A DNA stretch of 64,000 nucleotides from Jidongwangia harbinensis (GTDB taxonomy: Bacteria; Actinomycetota; Actinomycetes; Mycobacteriales; Micromonosporaceae). Position 1 is the stretch's first letter. Every line of letters begins with the position of its first letter. Where the stretch lies: the NCBI RefSeq assembly GCF_020216025.1, contig NZ_JAIWNC010000038.1:1-64000 (forward strand), in the 5' to 3' direction. Position numbers and translations under genes: made by a program. The notes beneath the pieces are model-generated. The model was given only the letters and a program-made list of their open reading frames with translations, had not been told where the DNA came from and ran no database searches. Below, piece by piece: positions 26,077-34,062 of this stretch.

Positions 26077-26811
26077 CTACCAGCGGCCGAGCCGGGCCGA
26101 CAGCACCGCCAGGGCCGCGATGCCCGCCGTCGAGGTTCGCAGCACCGCATAGCCGAGACGCACCGCGGTGGCACCGGCGCCGGTGAACGCGTCCCGCTCC
26201 GCGTCGCTGATCCCGCCCTCGGGGCCCACCACCAGCACGATCTCCCCGGACGGCGGAAGCACGGCCGTGGTCAGCCGCTCGGCGGCCTCCTCGTGCAGCA
26301 CGAAACCGGCCGCCGCCTCGGCCAGCCGGGCCGTAACGTGCTTGGTGGAACAGTCCGGATCACCGGCCACCACGGGCAGCCACGGCCGCCGGGCCTGCTT
26401 CGCCGCCTCCCGTACGGTGGCCGCCCACTTGTCGCGGGCCTTGTGACCACGGTCGCCACGCCACTGGACGACCGACCGGGACGCCGCCCACGGCACGATC
26501 TCGTCGACGCCGGCCTCGGTCATCGCCTGCACGGCCAGCTCGCCACGGTCACCCTTGGCCAGGCCCTGCACCACCACCAGCCGCGGGTCCGCCGCCCCGA
26601 CGAACTCCCGGTCCAGCACCGCCACGTCCACGGTCCCCCGCCCCACGGCGGTAACCTCTGCCGACGCCGTCCCACCACACCCGTCCGCCAGCACGAGCCG
26701 CTCCCCGACCCGAAGCCGCTGCACCGTCGCGGCATGGTGCCCCTCCGGCCCGTCCAGCGTGAACGTCGAACCACCGGGCAACTCGTCGACCAGGAACAGA
26801 GGCGCAGACAC
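26077..26811 (-). CDS. rsmE: 16S rRNA m3U1498 methyltransferase RsmE
   Basis: 244 aa, normal length. The N-terminal PUA-like part (GHHAATVQRLRVGERLVLADG) precedes a SPOUT/trefoil-knot methyltransferase domain whose SAM-binding knot is visible as VLVVGPEGGISDAERDAF and LGYAVLRTSTAGIAAL (LG-x-x-x-LRT-x-TA). The enzyme methylates N3 of U1498 in 16S rRNA. In actinomycetes it usually follows dnaJ directly; here a 1.1-kb repeat-rich gap separates them. The 193 bp downstream, to the iron box, show no gene. Confidence 0.93.
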   Translation of the reverse strand: MSAPLFLVDELPGGSTFTLDGPEGHHAATVQRLRVGERLVLADGCGGTASAEVTAVGRGTVDVAVLDREFVGAADPRLVVVQGLAKGDRGELAVQAMTEAGVDEIVPWAASRSVVQWRGDRGHKARDKWAATVREAAKQARRPWLPVVAGDPDCSTKHVTARLAEAAAGFVLHEEAAERLTTAVLPPSGEIVLVVGPEGGISDAERDAFTGAGATAVRLGYAVLRTSTAGIAALAVLSARLGRW

Positions 26812-27014
26812 GCCCGCACGCTACCGAACCACCATCCACGGCACCGCCGCCGGTCACCCCGGTTCCGCGGCCTCCTGACGTCCCCATCCGCGCGCCCCGG
26901 CCCCACCCCCACGTGCGCGCCACCGCCGAACAGCGAACCCAAGCTCAACATCAGCGGCGTGCCCCCACACCCCGCGTAGACAGCGGCACCCAGCCCACCC
27001 CAACCCGGGCAACC
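26812..27014. other. intergenic, no gene seen
   Basis: First part of the 1.09-kb gap between rsmE and dnaJ. It is C-rich and shows no frame with plausible protein composition. It grades into the 61-bp repeat array. Confidence 0.5.
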
Positions 27015-27214
27015 GGCCGACGTGTGAACCACAGGCACCCAGCTCACCCCAACTCCACACATGCCCCGAACACCCACCCCGCGTGTGAACCACGGGCACC
27101 CACCCCACCCCAACTCCACACACGCCCCGAACACCCACCCCGCGTGTGAACCACGGGCACCCACCTCACCCCAACTCCACACACGCCCCGGACAACCAGC
27201 CGGCGTGTGGACCA
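27015..27214. repeat. 61-bp tandem repeat array, about 3.3 units
   Basis: The marker CGTGTG(A/G) occurs at 27021, 27082, 27143 and 27204, exactly 61 bp apart. Units are near-identical (C-rich, with ACCACGGGCACCCACC, ACTCCACACACG and GCCCCGAACACCCACC). Each holds CCACACACG and CGTGTG, which could pair as a hairpin. The array resembles the repeats at 391-535. Confidence 0.85.
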
Positions 27215-27640
27215 CGGGTTTGCTCCGAACCCCACCTCCACACGCGCGGACGCCCTACGCGGGAGGCGACGAGCACCCCCACCTACTCCACGACGGCCTC
27301 GCCAAATGGTGGGCGACATGTCCGGATAGATGGGGTGGAGGCGGCCGGCTGGCCCTCGATCTCGTGCAGCTGTGGTCGTAATGCGACCGCAGCTCAACAA
27401 GATCTGCGCAAACGAGGCGGGGAGGCTTCGTCGCGCAACTCCGGCGCCTTCGAGTGGCAACAGACGGTGTGCACCCGACACCCTTCGCAGCACCCTCCCC
27501 GCCCGTGAGCAGTCGATGCGGCGGCTCTCGGCCACGCAAGGTGAGGTTCCAGCACGAAGAGTGACGGGACCCGTGGCGGAGCGAGGACAACGCCAGCTGC
27601 CTCGCCGGTGTCGTCGAGAAGGAAGACTGCACCGCCCTAG
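27215..27640. other. intergenic with an 11-bp-stem hairpin, no gene seen
   Basis: No reading frame looks like a protein. The clear feature is the hairpin AGCTGTGGTCG-TAATG-CGACCGCAGCT at 27368-27394: an 11-bp stem with one G-U wobble if read as RNA, and a 5-nt loop. It could be a terminator or processed RNA structure downstream of dnaJ, or part of a mobile repeat. Confidence 0.5.
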
Positions 27641-27780
27641 CAGAGACGGCCGCACCGCCCGGCAGAGAAGCCGCAAAACCGTAGAGACGGCCGCCCCCGC
27701 GGAGACGGCCGCACCGCCTCGCGGAACGGCCGCACCGGCCGCGCGGAGACGGCCGCGCCGGGCGCGCGGAGAAGCAGGTC
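27641..27780. repeat. irregular AGACGGCCGC(A/C)CCG repeats
   Basis: The motif (G)AGACGGCCGC recurs near 27643, 27685, 27704 and 27747 with a related GAACGGCCGC near 27723, in a G/C-rich tract just downstream of dnaJ. No gene. The rest, to 27904, holds nothing recognisable. Confidence 0.55.
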
Positions 27781-27904
27781 GGCGGTGGCGTGCCGGTCTT
27801 GCGCTTACGCAGCTTGAAGGGCGTGGGCCACCGCCGGTGGGCCCCCGCCCGGCCTCGGCGGGAGCGACGGTCCGTACCCCGCACGGACCTACGACATGGT
27901 GAAT

Positions 27905-29041
27905 CTAATGGCCGTTGAACGCGTCCCGCATGCGGGAGAAGAACCCGCCCTGCTTGCTCAGTTCGGCCACGTCCTCGCCGCGGGTCTTGGCGAAGTCGCG
28001 CAGCATGCGTTCCTGGTCAGCGGTCAGCTTGGTGGGCGTCTTCACGTCGAGGTGGACGAACAGGTCGCCGCGGCCCTGTCCGCGCAGGTGCGGCACGCCC
28101 TTGCCGCGGATGCGGAGGGTGAACGCCGGTTGGGTGCCCGGCTTGACCTCGATGTTCTCCTCGCCGTCCAGCGTCTTGATGGTGAGCCGGGTGCCCAGCG
28201 CCGCGGCCGTCATCGGGAGGGTGACCCGGCAGTGCAGGTCGTCGCCCTTGCGGGAGTAGACGTCGTGCTGCCGTTCGTGGATCTCCACGTACAGGTCGCC
28301 GGGGGTGCCGCCGCCGGGGCCGACCTCGCCCTGCTGGGCCAGCCGGATGCGCATGCCGTCCTCGACGCCGGCCGGGATTTTCACGGTCAGTGAGCGGCGG
28401 GTGCGGATGCGGCCGTCGCCGGCGCAGGTCGGGCAGGCGTGCGGGATGACTGTGCCGTGGCCCTGGCAGACCTGGCAGGGGCGGGACGACACCACCTGGC
28501 CGAGGAACGTGCGCTGCACCGACTGGACCTCGCCGCGGCCGCCGCACGTTTCGCAGGTGGCCAGGTGGGTGCCGGGTGCGGTGCCGGCGCCGGCGCACTG
28601 GGTGCAGAGCACCGCGGTGTCGACGGTGATCGGGGCCTCCACGCCGAACGCGGTCTCCACCAGGTCCAGTTCGAGGCGCAGGATGGCGTCGGCTCCGGGC
28701 CGGGTGCGCGGGCGGGGGCCACGCGCGCCGCCGGCCGCCGAGCCGAAGAACGCATCCATGATGTCCTGGAAGCCGACGAACGGGCCGCCGCCCGGTCCGC
28801 CGGGGCCGGCCCCGCCGCCCCCGGGCGCGAGCGGGTCGCCGCCGAGGTCGACCATCTGCCGCTTCTGGTCGTCGGACAGGACCTCGTACGCGGCGTTGAT
28901 GTCCTTGAACTTCTCGTGCGCTTCCGGGTCCGGGTTGACGTCCGGGTGGTACTGGCGGGCCAGTTTGCGGTACGCACGCTTGATCTCGTCATCGGTGGCT
29001 TCGCGGCTGATGCCGAGAATGCCGTAGTAGTCCTTCGCCAC
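27905..29041 (-). CDS. dnaJ: chaperone DnaJ (HrcA-linked paralogue)
   Basis: 378 aa from GTG 29041, where the J domain begins (AKDYYGILGISREA). HPD is at 32-34, the Gly/Phe-type linker follows, and four zinc-finger repeats CxxCxGxG are complete (CTQCAGAG, CETCGGRG, CQVCQGHG, CPTCAGDG). It stimulates DnaK ATPase and binds unfolded clients. It lies 34 bp after hrcA, so it is transcribed from the CIRCE-controlled promoter and should be heat-inducible. Actinomycetes usually have a second dnaJ in the dnaK operon. Confidence 0.95.
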   Translation of the reverse strand: MAKDYYGILGISREATDDEIKRAYRKLARQYHPDVNPDPEAHEKFKDINAAYEVLSDDQKRQMVDLGGDPLAPGGGGAGPGGPGGGPFVGFQDIMDAFFGSAAGGARGPRPRTRPGADAILRLELDLVETAFGVEAPITVDTAVLCTQCAGAGTAPGTHLATCETCGGRGEVQSVQRTFLGQVVSSRPCQVCQGHGTVIPHACPTCAGDGRIRTRRSLTVKIPAGVEDGMRIRLAQQGEVGPGGGTPGDLYVEIHERQHDVYSRKGDDLHCRVTLPMTAAALGTRLTIKTLDGEENIEVKPGTQPAFTLRIRGKGVPHLRGQGRGDLFVHLDVKTPTKLTADQERMLRDFAKTRGEDVAELSKQGGFFSRMRDAFNGH

Positions 29042-29075
29042 GGGCTTTGGCGTCCTCAATGGTTGCGCGGATCCG

Positions 29076-30098
29076 TCAGTTCTGTGCCAGTAAGTCGCCA
29101 ACGTAGCGTGCCACTGCACGCACGGTGGCGATGGTCCCGGGGTAGTCCATCCGGGTGGGCCCCAGCACGCCGAGCCCACCCACGATCGTGACACCTGGTC
29201 CGTAACCGGTGCTCACCACCGACGCCGACCGCAGATTGTCGATCTCATTCTCGTCCCCGATGCGGACCCGGGTGGTGCTGGGTTCCACCTCGCCGATGAG
29301 TTTGAGGAGGATGACCTCCTCCTCGAGGGCTTCCAGGACGGGTCGCAGTGAGCCCTGGAAGTCCAGCATGCCACCGCGGGTCAGGTTCGCCGTACCGGCC
29401 AGGGCCAGTCGCTCCTCGCTCCGCTCCACCAGCGTCTCCAGCAGCACCGACGCCAGGCAGGCCATGGTGGTGCGGCGGTCCGGCGGGCTGTCGTCGACCA
29501 GCGCCTGCACCAGCGGCGGCGTGTCGGCGAGCTTCTGGTTGCAGAGCTTCTCGTTGACCTTGCTCCGCATCTCCATGACGTCGTCCGGGGCGACCGGTGC
29601 GGGCAGTTCGACGAGGCGCTGCTCGACCCGGCCGGTGTCGGCGATCATCACCAGCATGATCCGGGTGGTGGAGACCGGGACGAGTTCCAGGTGGCGGACC
29701 GAGGACCGGGCCAGGCTCGGATACTGCACCACGGCGACCTGGCGGGTGAGCTGGGCGAGCAGGCGGACCGTGCGGTGCACCACGTCGTCCAGGTCGACTG
29801 CGCCGACCAGGAAGCGTTCGATGGCGCGCCGCTCGGCGGGACTGAGCGGCTTGACCCGGGACAGCCGGTCGACGAAGAGGCGGTAGCCGGCGTCGGTGGG
29901 CACCCGTCCGGCGCTGGTGTGCGGCTGCCGGATGTAGCCCTCCTCCTCCAGCACGGCCATGTCGTTGCGCACCGTGGCCGGGGAGACGCCGAGCTGGTGG
30001 CGTTCCACCAGCGCCTTGCTGCCCACCGGTTCCTGGGTGGCCACGTAGTCCTCGACGATGGCACGGAGCACCTCGAGCTTGCGGTCATCGAGACTCAT
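29076..30098 (-). CDS. hrcA: heat-inducible transcription repressor HrcA
   Basis: 340 aa from ATG 30098 with GAGGGTGAGG just upstream; longer readings pass through the CIRCE and are rejected. The winged-helix N-terminus (LDDRKLEVLRAIVEDYVATQEPVGSKALVERHQLGVSPATVRNDMAVLEEEGYI) and the GAF-like rest are standard. HrcA binds CIRCE and represses groE-type genes; a perfect CIRCE 31 bp upstream shows autoregulation of hrcA-dnaJ. Confidence 0.95.
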   Translation of the reverse strand: MSLDDRKLEVLRAIVEDYVATQEPVGSKALVERHQLGVSPATVRNDMAVLEEEGYIRQPHTSAGRVPTDAGYRLFVDRLSRVKPLSPAERRAIERFLVGAVDLDDVVHRTVRLLAQLTRQVAVVQYPSLARSSVRHLELVPVSTTRIMLVMIADTGRVEQRLVELPAPVAPDDVMEMRSKVNEKLCNQKLADTPPLVQALVDDSPPDRRTTMACLASVLLETLVERSEERLALAGTANLTRGGMLDFQGSLRPVLEALEEEVILLKLIGEVEPSTTRVRIGDENEIDNLRSASVVSTGYGPGVTIVGGLGVLGPTRMDYPGTIATVRAVARYVGDLLAQN

Positions 30099-30129
30099 GA
30101 CCTCACCCTCGCTTCCCGGCACGCCGTCC

Positions 30130-30156
30130 CTGGCACTCTGCTTCGGCGAGTGCCAG
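30130..30156 (-). promoter_or_regulatory. CIRCE operator (HrcA binding site)
   Basis: CTGGCACTC-N9-GAGTGCCAG is a perfect 9-bp inverted repeat with the canonical 9-nt spacer, close to the consensus TTAGCACTC-N9-GAGTGCTAA. It lies just upstream of hrcA. Confidence 0.93.
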
Positions 30157-30275
30157 TCTACGTCGCACCGGGGCTCCTGGCGATGATCGCTTGTGAGGTT
30201 CGCCGGTTGTCTATTCTCCGACGTCGACCGCATGTTGCTCTCGCCCTTCTCGACCTGCGGTCCTACGGTGTCCGC

Positions 30276-30929
30276 ATGACTGAACCGCCGCGTCCGCCCG
30301 GAGAAGGTGGTCCCTCGGACCCCACCGCGCCGCTGAATCCATACTCGGGTAACGATCCGACCTCCGGATCGACCCCGCCGCCGCCCCCGTACGGCTCGCC
30401 GCAGCCGCCGACCTACGGCTCGCCGCCGCCGACCTCCGGAGCCGGTGGCTACGGCCCGCCGCCGTCGTCCGGAGCGGGCGGCTACGGCCCGCCGCCGTCG
30501 TCCGGTGCCGGTGGCTACGGCCCGCCGCCCGGTGGCGGCTACGGCGCTCCCGGCGGCGGGTACGGCGCACCGGGTGGCGGCTACGGCGCACCGTCCGGCT
30601 ACCCCACGAACGACGACAAGACCTGGGCGCTGGTGGCCCACTTCGGCGGCATCCTGATCGGGTTCATCGCGCCGCTGATCTCGCTGCTGGCCAAGGGCAA
30701 CCAGTCGCCGACCGTGCGGGCGCACTCGGTCGAGGCGCTGAACTTCCAGATCACCTGGGGCATCGCCACCGTGGTGGCCAGCATCGTCGCGGTGTGCACC
30801 CTCGGCATCCTGTTCTTCCTGCCGTTGGTGACCTGGGTCGTGGTGATCGTGTTCTCGATCATCGGCGGCATGAAGGCCAACGAGGGCGTGCTGTACCACT
30901 ACCCGATGACCTGGCGGCTGGTGAAGTAG
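30276..30929 (+). CDS. DUF4870-family membrane protein with Pro/Gly/Tyr-rich N-terminus
   Basis: 217 aa from ATG 30276. Residues 1-110 are low-complexity, dominated by YGSPPP and GGYGPPP/GGYGAP units. The C-terminal half is a DUF4870/Tic20-like domain with three hydrophobic helices (WALVAHFGGILIGFIAPLISLLAKG, NFQITWGIATVVASIVAVCTLGILFFLPLVTWVVVIVFSIIGG). Function unknown. It is divergent from hrcA; the CIRCE lies in the shared 177-bp region, so heat control is possible. Confidence 0.78.
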   Translation: MTEPPRPPGEGGPSDPTAPLNPYSGNDPTSGSTPPPPPYGSPQPPTYGSPPPTSGAGGYGPPPSSGAGGYGPPPSSGAGGYGPPPGGGYGAPGGGYGAPGGGYGAPSGYPTNDDKTWALVAHFGGILIGFIAPLISLLAKGNQSPTVRAHSVEALNFQITWGIATVVASIVAVCTLGILFFLPLVTWVVVIVFSIIGGMKANEGVLYHYPMTWRLVK

Positions 30930-30954
30930 TTCGGCGGGTGCGCGGCCGGCCGTC

Positions 30955-32157
30955 TCAGGGCAGCAGGTCGCGCACCACCGCGTCGGCCAGCAGCCGGCCG
31001 CGCAGGGTCAGTACGACCCGGCCGGCCGCGTACCCCGCCGGGTCCAGCAGGCCGCCGGTCAGCGCCTCGGCGGCCACCGCGCGCCCGTGGTCGTCCAGCG
31101 TGGCGAGCGGCAGCCCGTCGGACAGGCGGACCCGCAGCATCACGTCTTCGACGTAGGCGTCGGCGGCGGTGAGCAGCTCCCGGCCGTGACCCGGCGAGAC
31201 GCCGTCGGCCAGGCGTTTCGCGTACGTCGTGGGGTGCTTGACGTTCCACCAGCGCACGCCGCCGACATGGCTGTGCGCGCCCGGCCCGAGTCCCCACCAG
31301 TCGCCGCCGGTCCAGTACAGCAGGTTGTGCCGGCACCGGGACTGCACCGTGCGGGCCCAGTTCGACACCTCGTACCAGGAGAGGCCCGCCGCGCCGAGAC
31401 GGGCGTCCGCGGCCAGGTAGCGGTCGGCGGCCACGTCGTCCTCCGGGTACGGCAGCTCACCGCGGCGCATCCGGGCGGCCATCCGGGTGCCGTCCTCCAC
31501 GATCAGCGCGTACGCACTGACGTGGTCCACCCCGGCACCGACCACCGCGTCCAGCGAGGCGGCGAAGTCGTCCGCGCTCTCCCCCGGCGTGCCGTAGATC
31601 AGGTCCAGGTTCACGTGGTCGAAGCCGGCCTCCCGGGCCTCCACCGCGGCCTGCGGGGCCCGGCCGGCGGTGTGCCGGCGTTCCAGCACGGCCAGCACGT
31701 TCGGCGCGGCCGACTGCATGCCCAGCGAGATGCGGTTGAACCCGGCCCGGCGCAGCGCGCGCAGCGACGCCGGGTCGACGGACTCCGGGTTGGCCTCCGT
31801 GGTGATCTCGGCGTCCGCGGCCAGCCCCCAGGTGGCGTCGATGCCGTCCAGGATCCGGCCCAGGTCGCCGGGCGCCAGCAGGGTGGGCGTGCCGCCGCCG
31901 ACGAACACCGTGTCCACCCGGCCCGGCGCCACCACCGTGGTGGCGAGCTTCAGCTCGGCCAGGACCGCGTCGAGGTAGCCGTCCGGGCCGGCCTCGTCCG
32001 CGGTGTACGTGTTGAAGTCGCAGTAGCCGCACCGGCTGGCGCAGAACGGGACGTGGACGTACACGCCGAAGCCGCGCCGGCCGGCCCGCGCCGTCGCGGA
32101 GTCGGGCAGCGAACCGTCGGCGGGGACGGGCTCACCGTCGGGAAGGGCACCAGGCAC
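30955..32157 (-). CDS. hemW: radical SAM protein HemW (heme chaperone)
   Basis: 400 aa from a GTG at 32157. The radical-SAM cluster motif is CASRCGYCDFNTYT, with C-x3-C-x2-C spacing. FVGGGTPTLL, TTEANPESVD and the C-terminal HemW domain (LLYWTGGDWWGLGPGAHSHV) are conserved. HemW is a heme-binding chaperone related to, but distinct from, coproporphyrinogen dehydrogenase HemN. It sits in its usual actinomycete place between lepA and hrcA, with extra genes here on either side. Convergent with the DUF4870 gene. Confidence 0.92.
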   Translation of the reverse strand: MPGALPDGEPVPADGSLPDSATARAGRRGFGVYVHVPFCASRCGYCDFNTYTADEAGPDGYLDAVLAELKLATTVVAPGRVDTVFVGGGTPTLLAPGDLGRILDGIDATWGLAADAEITTEANPESVDPASLRALRRAGFNRISLGMQSAAPNVLAVLERRHTAGRAPQAAVEAREAGFDHVNLDLIYGTPGESADDFAASLDAVVGAGVDHVSAYALIVEDGTRMAARMRRGELPYPEDDVAADRYLAADARLGAAGLSWYEVSNWARTVQSRCRHNLLYWTGGDWWGLGPGAHSHVGGVRWWNVKHPTTYAKRLADGVSPGHGRELLTAADAYVEDVMLRVRLSDGLPLATLDDHGRAVAAEALTGGLLDPAGYAAGRVVLTLRGRLLADAVVRDLLP

Positions 32158-32193
32158 CGGTCAAGTGTGCCCTGCCACCGTTAGGGTTCCGGC

Positions 32194-32961
32194 ATGGAGC
32201 TGGTCCGTACCGCCACCGCCGCCGGGGTGACCACCGTGACGCTGGACAGCCCGGCGAACCGCAACGCCCTGTCCACGCCGCTGATGCGGGAGTTGCTGGC
32301 GGCGCTGGCCGGGGCGCTGACCGATCCCGCCGTCCGGGTCGTGGTGCTGTCCCACACCGGTCCGGTGTTCTGTTCCGGCGCCGACCTGAAGGAGACCGCC
32401 GCGGCCCGCGCCGACGGCCGGGTCCCGGCCGAGATGCTGGCCGACGTGCTGGCCGCGATCTGGGAGTTCCCGAAGCCGGTGCTCGCCCGGATCGCCGGCC
32501 CGGCCCGCGCCGGTGGGCTCGGCCTGATCGCCGCCGCCGACCTCGCCGTGTGTACGCGGGACGCCACCTTCGCCTTCTCCGAGGTGCGGCTCGGGGTGAT
32601 CCCGGCGGTGATCAGCGCGACCGTGCTGCCCCGTCTGCAGGCCCGCGCGGCGGCCGAGCTGTACCTGACCGGGGACGGCTTCAACGGCATCCGCGCGGCC
32701 GAGATCGGCCTGGTGACCGCCGCGGTGCCGTCCGACCGGCTGGACGCCACCGTCGCCGGCTACTGCGACTCGCTGGTGCGTGGCGGACCGCAGGCCCTGG
32801 CCGGCACCAAGCAGCTGCTGCGCCGCCGCCCGCGGGACACGGTCCGGGCCGATCTGGCGGACCTCTCGGCGACGTCGGCCGGCTACTTCCGCTCGGCCGA
32901 GGGGCGCGAGGGGGTGGCGGCCTTCCGGGAGAAGCGGCCGGCGAACTGGATCCCGCAGTGA
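32194..32961 (+). CDS. enoyl-CoA hydratase/isomerase family protein
   Basis: 255 aa from ATG 32194. Crotonase-fold landmarks are present: SPANRNALS, VFCSGADLKE (first oxyanion-hole strand), GPARAGGLGLIAAADLAV (second oxyanion loop, with GGLG) and FSEVRLGVIPAVIS, which carries the usual Glu. It should act on an acyl-CoA thioester, hydrating or rearranging it. The exact substrate is unknown. Divergent from hemW. Confidence 0.85.
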   Translation: MELVRTATAAGVTTVTLDSPANRNALSTPLMRELLAALAGALTDPAVRVVVLSHTGPVFCSGADLKETAAARADGRVPAEMLADVLAAIWEFPKPVLARIAGPARAGGLGLIAAADLAVCTRDATFAFSEVRLGVIPAVISATVLPRLQARAAAELYLTGDGFNGIRAAEIGLVTAAVPSDRLDATVAGYCDSLVRGGPQALAGTKQLLRRRPRDTVRADLADLSATSAGYFRSAEGREGVAAFREKRPANWIPQ

Positions 32962-33057
32962 CACGTCCCGCGCCCGATCGTTGACCCGCCGTCGGCTACC
33001 CCCAAGGGGCGCGGCCGAGGGCCTACGCTTGACGTCCGACGGAAAGGGGTGCGCGCG

Positions 33058-33912
33058 GTGGGGAGAAAGCCGATCGTCGTGGTCGTGCTGCTGGCCCTCG
33101 TCGGCGCGCTGGGCATCATCGGGGTGGCGCTCAACTCACTGACCGAATCGATCAAGCTGCCCAGCCTCGGGCCGGAGTGCACGGTCCGCGCGGACGGTGA
33201 GGTCACACTGGACTCCGTGCAGATGGCCAACGCCGCCACCATCGCGGCGGTGGGCGTGCGCCGCAAGATGCCGGAACGGGCCGTGGTGATCGCCCTCGCC
33301 ACCGCACTCCAGGAGTCCAAACTGGAGAACATCTCGCACGGCGACCGGGACTCGGTCGGGCTGTTCCAGCAACGGCCCAGCCAGGGCTGGGGCACGGCGG
33401 AGAAGATCCGCGACCCGCGGTACGCGTCGGCCCGGTTCTACGGTGCCCTGAAGAAGGTGAAGGGGTACCAGAAGATGCGGATCACCGACGCCGCCCAGCA
33501 GGTGCAGCGGTCGGCGTACCCGAACGCGTACGAGAAGTGGGCGGACGAGTCCGCGGTGCTGGCCCGGGCGCTGACCGGCCGCGCGACCGGCGCGGTGGCC
33601 TGCACGGTGAGCGGGAAGCCGGCGCTGCGCGGCGCGGCCGCGGCGGCCGCGCTGGCCGAGGGCCTGCGCCTCGACTGGGGCAAGGGGCTGCCCGACCCGG
33701 CGGCCGAGGCGGCCGGTCTGACCGTCGCGGTCACCGATCGGAAGGCCGGCTGGCGGTACGCGCACTGGCTCGTCGCGCACGCCCGGAACAACGGACTCGA
33801 ACGGGTACGTTTTGCTGACCTTGAGTGGCAGGCCACGAACGGCAAGTGGCAGCCGGTAACCGGCGACCGGGTGGCGGGCGAGCGCCGGGTCGTCGCCGAA
33901 GTATTCAGCTGA
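33058..33912 (+). CDS. membrane-anchored transglycosylase-like protein
   Basis: 284 aa. GTG 33058 is preferred to GTG 33049 because GGAAAGG then has a 10-nt spacing. One N-terminal hydrophobic helix (about 6-26) exports or anchors it. The segment ALATALQESKLENISHGDRDSVGLFQQRPSQGWG looks like a lysozyme/SLT fold with Glu86 as candidate acid, suggesting a peptidoglycan-active enzyme. The C-terminal 90 residues are another small domain. Homologues are common in actinomycetes but little studied; the enzymatic role is inference. The 150 bp that follow hold no gene. Confidence 0.6.
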   Translation: MGRKPIVVVVLLALVGALGIIGVALNSLTESIKLPSLGPECTVRADGEVTLDSVQMANAATIAAVGVRRKMPERAVVIALATALQESKLENISHGDRDSVGLFQQRPSQGWGTAEKIRDPRYASARFYGALKKVKGYQKMRITDAAQQVQRSAYPNAYEKWADESAVLARALTGRATGAVACTVSGKPALRGAAAAAALAEGLRLDWGKGLPDPAAEAAGLTVAVTDRKAGWRYAHWLVAHARNNGLERVRFADLEWQATNGKWQPVTGDRVAGERRVVAEVFS

Positions 33913-34062
33913 CGTCGAGATTGATGACCATGACGGTCAGTGGCAAGCGATTCATGTTCACCTTCATCTTGCTCTCCGTAGTGGGAAAGAACCCTCCCAG
34001 GTCATAGCGCTGCGTATACATCGACATGGACAGACAGCAACGGCACTGGTACTAGTTAGGGC

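Noticed and set aside
24088..26979. Plus-strand open frame of about 960 codons opposite the ABC pair and rsmE
   Set aside because: It covers three strongly identified minus-strand genes. No domain is recognisable and it has no ribosome site.
27015..27214. Possible CRISPR array in the 61-bp repeat
   Set aside because: The whole 61-bp unit is conserved, with no variable spacer portion, and there are no cas genes.
27330..27902. Open frame of 190 codons in the dnaJ-rsmE gap
   Set aside because: Arg/Ala/Pro-rich composition, no ribosome site and no motif; it runs through short nucleotide repeats.
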